Assembly: GCA_016286995.1 (NCBI GenBank) | Contig: JAEEVA010000002.1 | Coordinates: forward strand, 1 to 64,000 | DNA from: Prevotella sp. | Lineage (GTDB): Bacteria; Bacteroidota; Bacteroidia; Bacteroidales; Bacteroidaceae | Direction: 5' to 3' | DNA: 64,000 nt | Shown: one piece after another, positions 51,851 through 59,529 of the stretch | Position numbering within the stretch: position 1 is the stretch's first letter | Layout of the letters: every line of letters begins with the position of its first letter | Made by a program: the position numbers and the translations under genes | Notes under the pieces: generated by a model | Seen by the model: only the letters and a program-made list of their open reading frames with translations | Told to the model about the DNA's origin: nothing | Database searches by the model: none

Positions 51851-51932
51851 GGCACATCCTTCGTCGGGATGTGCCTTCGGACGCGTCAGGATGTGCCTTC
51901 TCTCGGTTGAGGATGTGCCTTTGCGCTGTTCA
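51851..51932. repeat. 22-bp tandem array C with leading inverted copy
   Basis: Units start at 51867, 51889 and 51911, each beginning GGATGTGCCTT and ending in a variable 10-11 bp. Just before, GGCACATCC (51851-51859) is an inverted copy, making a hairpin with the first unit. A decayed fourth unit may follow at 51933. Confidence 0.8.
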
Positions 51933-52019
51933 GAAGTGCTGTCTGTTGTTTTCCCGTTTCGTCAACCGTTTTGCAGGTGTAAAAAGAATACTTGTCAATC
52001 CGTCTGAAGTCCACTAACC

Positions 52020-52231
52020 CAGGAAAAGAGGCAACAAAACCAGAAAAGTAGTAAACCCACTCAGACAAGCCAAAGTTTTGACCGTATCACCGTATCGCCG
52101 TATCACCGTAACATCTGCTATTCTCAGATGAAAAGGTCAACGTATCCAGTACAAAGTCCACAAACCCGGGAAAAGGGACAACAAAAGCAGGAAAGCAGAC
52201 AACCGGATCAGAGAGATAAGTCAACAGAATC
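52020..52231. repeat. 21-bp-period imperfect repeats in two blocks
   Basis: A CAGRAAAG-type motif recurs at 52020, 52041 and 52062 and, after an insert, at 52167, 52188, 52209 and 52231: steps of 21, 21 and 21, 21, 22. The two blocks also share longer similarity (AAGTCCACNAACCC). Between them, at 52081-52112, ACCGTATC is repeated four times with an 8-bp period. No gene is seen in 51693-52293. Confidence 0.6.
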
Positions 52232-52293
52232 AGTACGATAAACAGTAATTAACAAAACAGTAACAAAGACAAAAGGCAGGGTTAAACATTTAT

Positions 52294-52641
52294 TTATATC
52301 TCTTTTGCCAATTGCATAAGGCGTTTGATTTCGTTGTCAGTAATAGTACTCTGCTCTGACTTATCGTAGATTGACAAGAGAACTATCTGCCCTTGTTCAG
52401 TCCGAACAATGACATCTGCTGTATACGTAATGACTCTTGCACCGCAGCTTTTGCCTTTTCCTTTTGAAGCAATAGCCATTCTGACTTTCCTAACGCCACC
52501 ACCCAGATCTGTTCCTGTCAAAGGATTCTTGCGCAGCTCATCAAGAAAGTCTTTATAGTCTTGTTTAAAGGACGCGTAGTGTTTCGCCAAACGTTTTGCT
52601 TGGCGGTCAAACACTTCGATGGTCTTAATTTCAAAGCTCAT
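52294..52641 (-). CDS. RelE/ParE-like toxin
   Basis: I choose the ATG at 52641 (MSFEIKTIEVFDRQAKRLAKHY), 115 residues; a longer start at 52659 is possible. The pattern FDRQAKRLAKHYASFKQDYKDFLDELRKNP...GTDLGGGVRKVRMAIASKGKGKSCGARVITY...LLSIYDKSEQ is the RelE/HigB-type mRNA interferase fold with basic residues in the central strands. Known: such toxins cut mRNA at the ribosome and are held inactive by the upstream partner. It overlaps the antitoxin gene by 11 bp, and the pair lies next to the repeat-rich gap, a typical position for acquired modules. Confidence 0.82.
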   Translation of the reverse strand: MSFEIKTIEVFDRQAKRLAKHYASFKQDYKDFLDELRKNPLTGTDLGGGVRKVRMAIASKGKGKSCGARVITYTADVIVRTEQGQIVLLSIYDKSEQSTITDNEIKRLMQLAKEI

Positions 52642-52858
52642 AAAGCAACTCTTCGGCACTACGTGTTTTGACCTTTCCTTGCTTTATGCCATCAAGTTGT
52701 GAGAAGGCTTCGGTTAGTCCTTCTTTAATTTCTTGATCGCTCATGACCTCTTTCTTCTCTGGCTCTATCAGCTTTTCTGCCAGCCATTTGCGATTGCTTG
52801 CCGTAAGCGAAAGCCCCTGGATATAATTCCAAAGGTTGTTCATTGATACTGCATTCAT
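52631..52858 (-). CDS. Antitoxin partner of the RelE-like toxin
   Basis: The 75-residue protein (MNAVSMNNLWNYIQGLSLTASNRKWLAEKLIEPEKK...EEGLTEAFSQLDGIKQGKVKTRSAEELLYEL) has the size, charge and C-terminal EELLYEL of small antitoxins encoded before RelE-type toxins. The N-terminal helix LTASNRKWLAEKL is common to Bacteroidetes antitoxins of this kind. A second ATG at codon 6 is possible. Its promoter is at 52883-52891. Known: antitoxins bind the toxin and usually repress the operon. Confidence 0.75.
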   Translation of the reverse strand: MNAVSMNNLWNYIQGLSLTASNRKWLAEKLIEPEKKEVMSDQEIKEGLTEAFSQLDGIKQGKVKTRSAEELLYEL

Positions 52859-52882
52859 AGCCGTATATTATTATTTCCGCAG

Positions 52883-52891
52883 GCAAAGATA
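52883..52891 (-). promoter_or_regulatory. -7 box TATCTTTGC of the toxin-antitoxin pair
   Basis: TATCTTTGC on the minus strand, 24 bp before the antitoxin start. Confidence 0.65.
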
Positions 52892-52939
52892 CGAATAAGT
52901 GAGCAAAATACCAAAGGAATTGCGGAAAAATTGTTATTA

Positions 52940-52987
52940 TGTTATTATGTCTTTCGAGTTACTTCGTCTTACAAGTTACTTTGTCTT
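52940..52987. repeat. 17-bp direct repeat before the toxin-antitoxin promoter
   Basis: CGAGTTACTTCGTCTTA and CAAGTTACTTTGTCTTA stand side by side in the gap between the DUF4923 gene and the toxin-antitoxin pair. The 19-bp sequence shared with 1489-1507 follows at 52992-53010. Confidence 0.55.
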
Positions 52988-52991
52988 AAAC

Positions 52992-53010
52992 CCTCTCAGC
53001 CCATAGGCAT
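52992..53010. repeat. 19-bp sequence shared with 1489-1507
   Basis: Second identical copy of CTCTCAGCCCATAGGCATC, just downstream of the DUF4923 gene on its strand. Confidence 0.6.
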
Positions 53011-53015
53011 CGAAC

Positions 53016-53654
53016 CTATTTCTTTTCCGAAACTTTCTGGAAGGAGAATCCGGCCTGAAGGGTTGGAATTTTCCTGGAGAGCTTGATGATTGCCTGATTC
53101 GTCTTGGTGTCCTCCATCGCCCCAAACATTTTCAGTATGTTCAGCAATTTGTCGACATCTATGAGGAACATCAGCTTGTCACCGTCATGATGGGTGGTGA
53201 CGTCTCCCGTCTGAACGTTGTTGATGCCCAATATCAGCTTTGAGTTGCCAACCATCCATACACCTTGCGCCTTATGACCAAGAACGTCGCGGACGAAGGT
53301 GCCGTTCTGGTTGAAGACATAGGTGCAGTTCTCTGAAGTAATATTACATTTCTCAATGTATTCGTTCAGCAGTTTCTCCAGTTTGTTTGCCACCGAATTA
53401 CCAACCATCTTAAACAGCATGTTACCCTTGGTGGCATATATGGCGGGTTCCACATAGTGCCACTCGCCGACCATCTCTTCTGCGCTGGCCATCTTGAGTT
53501 CGAAGGCGTCCTTGACATTCGAGACAGCCTCCTTCACATTACTATTGTTTACGTTTGACTTCACGCTGTCAACCACAGTCTTTATGTCCTGTGCCTGAGC
53601 CGTATTTACTACTGAAAGGAGTAATAGCCACCAGAAAAAACTCACGATTCTCAT
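53016..53654 (-). CDS. DUF4923 lipocalin-like secreted protein
   Basis: The 212-residue protein has a signal peptide (residues 1-22, ending AQA-Q), a helical Asn/Val linker (DSVKSNVNNSNVKEAVSNVKDAF) and then a compact beta domain beginning MVGEWHYVEPAIYATKGNMLFKMVGN and going on to CTYVFNQNGTFVRDVLGHKAQGVWMV. This is the Bacteroidales DUF4923 pattern, thought to be a small lipocalin-like barrel. Function unknown. Last gene of the rlmL-dpp-serB-GH3 run, 40 bp after the GH3 gene. Confidence 0.8.
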   Translation of the reverse strand: MRIVSFFWWLLLLSVVNTAQAQDIKTVVDSVKSNVNNSNVKEAVSNVKDAFELKMASAEEMVGEWHYVEPAIYATKGNMLFKMVGNSVANKLEKLLNEYIEKCNITSENCTYVFNQNGTFVRDVLGHKAQGVWMVGNSKLILGINNVQTGDVTTHHDGDKLMFLIDVDKLLNILKMFGAMEDTKTNQAIIKLSRKIPTLQAGFSFQKVSEKK

Positions 53655-53694
53655 TCGTTACTTATTTTTACAAATTATTGCCAAAGGGTTTGCT

Positions 53695-56013
53695 TCACTT
53701 GTACTTCTCGACACGGGCATCCTGGATAGGTCCTTGCCAGTTGAGGCCGAAGGCAAAGTCGTAGGAATGGCCGTCAGCATCCTGATAGCAGCGCATGTCG
53801 CGTGGCACGTCCTCCTGCTGCTCCTCGACGGTCTTCATGTCGGCAGGCATCTGCATGGGCAGGAGGGCTGAGGGCTCTGTCTTGCCACTGATGATGTCGA
53901 GCAGGGCCTGATGCTGGACGTTGAAGGACACGAGGATGGCATCGGCAGAGGGTTCAATCTCGGAGAGCACCACGGGGCGCCCAGTCTCAAGGATGACGAT
54001 GACGGGCTTGTCGCCCATTGCCTTCTTGGTATCAGTCACCAGCACCATATCATCGCGGTTATAGGCCTTGACGGTCTTGCCGCGGAAGCTGCGGTTGGTG
54101 GTCTTCTCCATGGGATCGCCTCCTGCGACACTAACGGCACGGGCATCGCTGGCGGTATAGTCCTCATATTGCAAGCTGAAGGGCAGATAGCCGTTGCCGC
54201 CTCGCTTCACGTCGTCGTAGCTGAAGCCGAAGCCCGTGCTGGGTTCCTCGATGAGACAAATGGCGAAGTCGGTCTTATCAGGCGCATCCACCACCTCAAA
54301 GTATTTGCCGATGAGTTCAAGACTGATAGGCTCGACGGTCTTCTCCTCGGAGATGCCGCCCCAGGCTCCTGGGATAGCTGGGAAGTGACGCTTGGGCACG
54401 AAGACCTTCTTGCGGTCCTTCACGGGCAGCACGCTGTTTCCATGATTCTTGAGCATGACAATCGACCTGAGCTGTGCCTCGTAGCCCTCCTTCATGTATT
54501 CGGGCTTGCCCACAATCTTTGAGGTCTCAGCAGGGTCGAGGTAGGGATTCTCGAAAAGTCCCACACGAAACACGTTGAGCAGCAGTCGACGGGCTGACAA
54601 CTCGAAGCGCTGGCGGGCACTCTCCTCGCCCTGCTCCTTCGCCCACATCTGATAAGCCTCGATGACGGGACCTATCTCGTTGTTACCGCCATATTGGTCG
54701 ACACCAGCCTGCAGAATCTTATAATGACGCTCGGCCTCGTTGAAGGCCTCCATGCCCCAGGGCTTGCCGCCACGGGGACTGTCAAGCACGTTCATATCCT
54801 TCGTAATGCCCCAGTCGGTGCAGACCACGCCTTCGAACTTAGCCTCGTCGCGCAGCTGCTGCTGGATGAGCCAACGGCTGTAGCTGCCGCCAACGTTCTC
54901 GCCCGAGGGGTCCTGGTTCCAGAGGATGCTGTAGATGGGCATGACGGCCGAAGCCATCGAGGTGCCACCCTCGAGCTTGAAGGCGCCGTCGACGAACGAG
55001 CGCTTGTGCATCGCCAGATTGTTGCCTGGATAGACGGCATACTTGCCTGAGGCGTAGTGAGAGTCTCGCCCACCCTCCTGGGCGCCGTAGCCATACCAGT
55101 GCTTCACCATCGCGTTAACGCTCTTCATGCCCCAGCCCTTGGTTTCGGGTGTGGTCTGGAAGGCATCACAATAGGCGCGTGCCATATCGGTAGCGAGCTG
55201 GGGATCTTCGCCGAAGGTGCCGCTGAAGCGCGACCATCGGGGATCGGTGGCAATATCGACCTGTGGCGAGAGGGCTGTGGCGATACCCAATGCACGGTAC
55301 TCGTCGGAGGCAATCTCGCCGAAACGGTACATCAGCTGGGGGTCAAAGGTGGCAGCCAGTCCCAGCGAAGTAGGCCAGAGGGATATCTGTCCGCCTGCTC
55401 CGGCGTTATACTCGGTGGTAGCCTTGGCCTCATGACGGGGGTCGGAACTGGTATTGGCAGGGATGCCATGATCGAGGCCCTCGACGAAGGCCTGCATATT
55501 GTTGTTCCACACAGCGGCGACGGCAGGGCTCTCGACACGTGTGACGAGGACTGCGCGCAGGTGGTCGGCAGCAAGGAACTTCTTCTGGTCGTCGCTCAGG
55601 TCGGAGGGCTTTGCCCCACTCTCCTCGTAGGACTTCCCGTTATAGGTGGATTCGCCAAAGCCCATACTCGGAATCATCGGTACAGCCTGATGACTGCTGT
55701 AAAGCATCAGTCCAGCTATCTCCTCGATGGAGAGCTGCGAGGCAAGGTCGGCAGCGCGCTCCTCTGCCGAGAAGCGCCAGTCCTCATAGGCGTCGAGCGA
55801 GTCGTTGTGGTTCAGGTCCTTGAAGGCGAACCCGTCTACCGTCAGCAGTTTCACACCTGATTGTGGCGAATAGCCCAAAGTGGGGCCTCCCTTCTGAGTG
55901 ACCAACATAAACGAGTCGACCTGCTGCTCGGACCACTTCTGGCTGTTGCACGCCACTAGTGCCATAAGCATCATACCCACGGTCACCATCTGTACCATAG
56001 ACTTTTTCATCAT
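53695..56013 (-). CDS. GH3 beta-glucosidase-type lipoprotein
   Basis: A 772-residue lipoprotein (lipobox MALVACN). An EF-hand-like loop (DLNHNDSLDAYEDW, residues 65-78) is followed by the GH3 N-terminal barrel (FGEDPQLATDMARAY, NAMVKHWYGYGAQEGGRDSHY, and the nucleophile Asp in VVCTDWGITKD, where SDW is usual) and the C-terminal alpha/beta sandwich (SIVMLKNHGNSVLPVKDRKKVFVP). The fibronectin-like third domain seems absent. Known: GH3 enzymes release terminal beta-linked glucose or xylose; the exact substrate is not clear. It lies 27 bp after serB, far from the mannan locus. Confidence 0.9.
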   Translation of the reverse strand: MMKKSMVQMVTVGMMLMALVACNSQKWSEQQVDSFMLVTQKGGPTLGYSPQSGVKLLTVDGFAFKDLNHNDSLDAYEDWRFSAEERAADLASQLSIEEIAGLMLYSSHQAVPMIPSMGFGESTYNGKSYEESGAKPSDLSDDQKKFLAADHLRAVLVTRVESPAVAAVWNNNMQAFVEGLDHGIPANTSSDPRHEAKATTEYNAGAGGQISLWPTSLGLAATFDPQLMYRFGEIASDEYRALGIATALSPQVDIATDPRWSRFSGTFGEDPQLATDMARAYCDAFQTTPETKGWGMKSVNAMVKHWYGYGAQEGGRDSHYASGKYAVYPGNNLAMHKRSFVDGAFKLEGGTSMASAVMPIYSILWNQDPSGENVGGSYSRWLIQQQLRDEAKFEGVVCTDWGITKDMNVLDSPRGGKPWGMEAFNEAERHYKILQAGVDQYGGNNEIGPVIEAYQMWAKEQGEESARQRFELSARRLLLNVFRVGLFENPYLDPAETSKIVGKPEYMKEGYEAQLRSIVMLKNHGNSVLPVKDRKKVFVPKRHFPAIPGAWGGISEEKTVEPISLELIGKYFEVVDAPDKTDFAICLIEEPSTGFGFSYDDVKRGGNGYLPFSLQYEDYTASDARAVSVAGGDPMEKTTNRSFRGKTVKAYNRDDMVLVTDTKKAMGDKPVIVILETGRPVVLSEIEPSADAILVSFNVQHQALLDIISGKTEPSALLPMQMPADMKTVEEQQEDVPRDMRCYQDADGHSYDFAFGLNWQGPIQDARVEKYK

Positions 56014-56040
56014 ACTTTTTATTTGTTCTCTTTTGGGGGA

Positions 56041-57270
56041 TTAGAGTTTCCCTTGTTCGCCGAGGTAGGAATCTTTGAAGCCGAGGAAGTATAGTACGCC
56101 GTCGAGTCCGATGGTATTGATGCTCTGTTTGGCATTGGCCACGACGCGAGGCTTGGCATGGAAAGCGATACCCAGACCGGCCTGAGAAATCATGGGGAGG
56201 TCGTTGGCACCATCGCCTACGGCAATGGTCTGCGCGAGATTGACCTTCTCGACCTGGGCAATGAGCTTCAGCAATTCAGCCTTACGCTGACCGTCAACAA
56301 TCTCACCCACATATCGACCAGTCAGCTTGCCGTCGTCACCAATCTCCAGTTCGTTGGCATAGACATAGTCAATGCCGTACCTGCGTTGCAGGTATTCGCC
56401 GAAGTAGGTAAATCCACCCGAGAGGATGGCAATCTTGTAGCCACAGGTCTTGAGGATATTCATGAGTCGGTCGACACCTTCGGTGATGGGCAAGTGTTCG
56501 GCAATGTCCTGCATGACGCTGACGTCGAGGCCCTTGAGCAGGGCTACACGACGGGTGAAACTCTCCTTGAAATCTATCTCGCCGCGCATGGCACTCTCAG
56601 TGATGGCACGTACTTCAGCACCCACGCCGTTACGCTCGGCCAGTTCGTCGATACACTCGGTCTGGATGAGCGTGGAGTCCATATCGAAGCAGATAAGCCG
56701 GCGCATGCGACGGAACATGTCGTCACGCTGGAACGAGAAGTCGATTTCCATCTCTGACGACAGCTTCATGAGCTTCGACTGCATCTCCTGACGATTGGCA
56801 GGCTCGCCACGCAGCGAGAACTGGATGCAGGCACGGGTGTGCTTGTCGAGCTGCTTGATGCTTTTGCGGCCTGTCAGGCGCAGGATGCTGTCGATGTTCA
56901 GTCCCTGGTCGGCAATGATGCGTGTGGCGGCCTCTATCTGACAAGCCTCTAACTGTCGGCCCATGACCATGAGGATGTAGCGGTTCTTGCCCTGATGGCC
57001 CACCCAGTCTTCGTATTCGTCGTCGGTGATGGGCGAGAACATGATGTTCACACCCAGCTCGGTGGCCTTGAACAGCAGCTCCTTCATGGCAAAGCCCGAC
57101 TTGGTGTCGTCGATGCGGATAAGGATGCCAAGGGATAGCGTGGAATGAATGTCAGCCTGACCGATATCCAGAATCTGGGCATCGTACCTGGCCAGTATCG
57201 CCATGATGCTGGCAGTCAGTCCAGGCCGGTCCTGACCAGTGATGCGGACTAATATCTGTTCTTCCTTCAT
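56041..57270 (-). CDS. serB: Phosphoserine phosphatase with two N-terminal ACT-like domains
   Basis: The 409-residue protein has ACT-like domains at about 1-75 (QILVRITGQDRPGLTASIMAIL) and 95-165, then a HAD phosphatase: FDMDSTLIQTECIDEL (nucleophile Asp), ILSGGFTYFGEYL, VGDGANDLPMISQAGLGIAFHAKP. Known reaction: phosphoserine to serine plus phosphate, last step of serine synthesis; ACT domains may sense amino acids. It lies between a dipeptidyl peptidase and a GH3 gene without functional link. Gaps are 30 and 27 bp. Confidence 0.95.
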   Translation of the reverse strand: MKEEQILVRITGQDRPGLTASIMAILARYDAQILDIGQADIHSTLSLGILIRIDDTKSGFAMKELLFKATELGVNIMFSPITDDEYEDWVGHQGKNRYILMVMGRQLEACQIEAATRIIADQGLNIDSILRLTGRKSIKQLDKHTRACIQFSLRGEPANRQEMQSKLMKLSSEMEIDFSFQRDDMFRRMRRLICFDMDSTLIQTECIDELAERNGVGAEVRAITESAMRGEIDFKESFTRRVALLKGLDVSVMQDIAEHLPITEGVDRLMNILKTCGYKIAILSGGFTYFGEYLQRRYGIDYVYANELEIGDDGKLTGRYVGEIVDGQRKAELLKLIAQVEKVNLAQTIAVGDGANDLPMISQAGLGIAFHAKPRVVANAKQSINTIGLDGVLYFLGFKDSYLGEQGKL

Positions 57271-57271
57271 A

Positions 57272-57299
57272 ACTATGAACTATAAACTATGAACTGTGA
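57272..57299. repeat. 7-bp tandem repeats between dpp and serB genes (4 units)
   Basis: ACTATGA, ACTATAA, ACTATGA, ACTGTGA fill the 30-bp gap. Confidence 0.75.
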
Positions 57300-57300
57300 A

Positions 57301-59529
57301 CTACTTCAAGTAGTCTTCAAAATACTGGGTGATACGCTCATGAAGATGCACGCTGGCATGGCCCCGCATGTTGTGCTCCTCGCCAGGATAGGCGAAGAAG
57401 TCGGGTTGGGTGCCGGCCTTAACGCAAGTATCGAGGAACGACAGGCAGTGCTGTGGCACGACGGTGTTGTCGTTGTAGCCCGTGATGATCTGCAGACGGC
57501 CTTTCAGGTTGCCGGCCTTGTTGATGAGGCTGCTCTTCTCGTAACCCTCGGGGTTCTGCTGAGGCGTGTCCATATAGCGTTCGCCATACATCACTTCGTA
57601 CCATTTCCAGTCGATGACAGGACCGCCGGCAACACCAACCTTGAAGACGTCGGGATAGTTCAGCATGAGCGAGATGGTCATAAAGCCTCCAAACGACCAC
57701 CCATGGACGCCTAAGCGCTGCATATCGACATAGGGCAGGGTTTTCAGGAATTCCACACCTTTCATCTGGTCTTGCATCTCTATCTGTCCCAACTGGCGGA
57801 ATGTAGCCTGCTCAAAGTCACGGCCACGGTTCTCGCTGCCACGATTGTCGAGGATGAAGAGGATATATCCCTTCTGGGCCATGTAGGTCTCCCACGAGCG
57901 GCTCTGCCAATGCCAGCTGGCCTCAACGTTATGAGCGTGAGGACCGCCATAGACATAAACTACAGTAGGGTACTTCTGGGCAGGGTCGAAGTTGTAGGGT
58001 TTTACCATACGGTAGTAAAGGTCTGTCTTGTTGTCGGCAGCCTTGATGGTACCACACTCGAAGATGGGTTGTTCGTAACCAGTCCATGGGTCGGAGGCTT
58101 GTAGTAATTGACAATTGAGAATTGAGAATTGAGAATTATGATTAGCTGAAACCCGAGATTTTGAACTTGAAACATCAAGCACACTGATGTTACGGGGCTG
58201 AGTGGGTGCAGAATGGTGGTCAAGCAGGAAATTGCCGGATGTCGACAGGTCGCCATAATGCACGCCATCGTCGACTGTCAGTTGCTTCATCTTGCCGTTA
58301 TTGACATTGACGCTATAAATCTGACGGTGCAGCGGATGGTATTGATTGCCTTCAAAGATGATGCTCTTCTGCTTCTCATTAAAGCCCAACACATTCTGAA
58401 CGACCCATGGGCCACTGGTCAGCTGGCGGATGAGCTTCCCTACCTTATTATATATATATAAGTGATTGTATCCGTCACGTTGGCTCTGCATCACGAATTT
58501 GTCGGAATCCCAAGGCAGGAACTGGATGGGATGCAAGGGCTCGACATATTTTTCGCTGGTCTCACGATAAATCTCTGACAGCCGCTCACCCGTCGTGGCA
58601 TCGTAGCTCACCAGCCGGCAGTCGTTCTGGTCGCGGTTCAGCTCAAACATGTAAACGGTCTTGGCGTCAGGACTCCACGCGATATTGGTGAAATATATGG
58701 GACGGGTGTCGGCGACGGAATCGCCGGCCACGCTGCCGTTGGGGGTCTTAAGATAAATCGTCTTATCAGTGTTAATGTCATAAACACCCACCGTCACCAC
58801 ATGAGCATTCATGCCTGCCATCGGGTATTTATCTGGCTCATAGGTAGCTTCACGATGGTAGATATCCACCTGCGGATAGTCGGCTACCATGCTCTGATCC
58901 ATACGATAGAAGGCCAGTCGCTGCCCGTCAGGACTCCAGAATGTGCCTTTGTTGATGCCGAACTCATTTCTGTGTACGGCAGATCCGTACACTACGCTAC
59001 GACTGCCGTCTGTGGTCAGTTGGTGCTTATGGCCCTGACCATCAACCACATATAGCTGATGCTCTTCTCTATAGGCCGTCGCCTTAGACGCGCTGTTCCA
59101 GTCATTGTCTTCCTGTCCTGATATGCTGTCCTGCCATACGATTTCATGCGTCTTGAAGTTCAGCAACAGGAACGACTTCCTATTGCCAAGGGCCACCAAC
59201 GGCTGGTCTGGATAGGGAAATGAAGCAGTATAAAGCATGCGGACATAATACATATCATCGCTCTTCAGCCACTGGTTCACTTCGTCAAGGGTAAAGAGCG
59301 ATTGCTCTTTGCCGGTCTTTTTGTTGACGAGAAGGCACTCCTCCACGTCCGTTCGTACCAACTCATCACCCCACCACGTATACCATTTATTCTCAGGCAT
59401 TAGGTTACGGTAGTTGTTACCACCGTAGTTGAGGTCTTCCAGCGTGAATAGTTTCTTTTCCTGAGCGCTCATGGGAAGAAGTAGCGGAAAAAGGAATAAT
59501 AATAAGAACAAATGCTTAATCTTCATCAT
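57301..59529 (-). CDS. S9B dipeptidyl peptidase with repeat-derived insert
   Basis: The start is MMKIKHLFLLLFLFPLLLPMSAQ at 59529 (742 residues, signal peptide), overlapping the rlmL end by 14 bp. The frame is open much further upstream, but only because it translates the 9-bp repeats of rlmL. N-terminal propeller with GTFWSPDGQRLAFYRMD and ITNIAWSPDAK-like strands; C-terminal hydrolase with Ser in VHGWSFGGFMT, Asp in GYNDNTVVPQ and His in GEEHNMRGH. Residues about 463-474 (NHNSQFSILNCQ) are the translation of 7-bp AATTGAG repeats at 58106-58140, inserted between propeller and hydrolase. Known activity of the family: X-Pro dipeptidyl release outside the cytoplasm. Confidence 0.92.
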   Translation of the reverse strand: MMKIKHLFLLLFLFPLLLPMSAQEKKLFTLEDLNYGGNNYRNLMPENKWYTWWGDELVRTDVEECLLVNKKTGKEQSLFTLDEVNQWLKSDDMYYVRMLYTASFPYPDQPLVALGNRKSFLLLNFKTHEIVWQDSISGQEDNDWNSASKATAYREEHQLYVVDGQGHKHQLTTDGSRSVVYGSAVHRNEFGINKGTFWSPDGQRLAFYRMDQSMVADYPQVDIYHREATYEPDKYPMAGMNAHVVTVGVYDINTDKTIYLKTPNGSVAGDSVADTRPIYFTNIAWSPDAKTVYMFELNRDQNDCRLVSYDATTGERLSEIYRETSEKYVEPLHPIQFLPWDSDKFVMQSQRDGYNHLYIYNKVGKLIRQLTSGPWVVQNVLGFNEKQKSIIFEGNQYHPLHRQIYSVNVNNGKMKQLTVDDGVHYGDLSTSGNFLLDHHSAPTQPRNISVLDVSSSKSRVSANHNSQFSILNCQLLQASDPWTGYEQPIFECGTIKAADNKTDLYYRMVKPYNFDPAQKYPTVVYVYGGPHAHNVEASWHWQSRSWETYMAQKGYILFILDNRGSENRGRDFEQATFRQLGQIEMQDQMKGVEFLKTLPYVDMQRLGVHGWSFGGFMTISLMLNYPDVFKVGVAGGPVIDWKWYEVMYGERYMDTPQQNPEGYEKSSLINKAGNLKGRLQIITGYNDNTVVPQHCLSFLDTCVKAGTQPDFFAYPGEEHNMRGHASVHLHERITQYFEDYLK
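58106..58140. repeat. 7-bp tandem repeats inside the dipeptidyl peptidase gene (5 units)
   Basis: AATTGAC, AATTGAG, AATTGAG, AATTGAG, AATTATG. It is the same unit family as at 48897-48931 and 51658-51692, but here within coding sequence. Confidence 0.85.

Noticed and set aside
51722..51910. A 62-residue open frame TTDFTDFSDL.
   Set aside because: It is the ACGGATT-type intergenic inverted repeat and array C read as protein; such frames recur wherever this repeat occurs.
51851..51954. Possible CRISPR array.
   Set aside because: Repeat parts are only about 11 bp and units 22 bp, far too short, and no cas genes are in the window.
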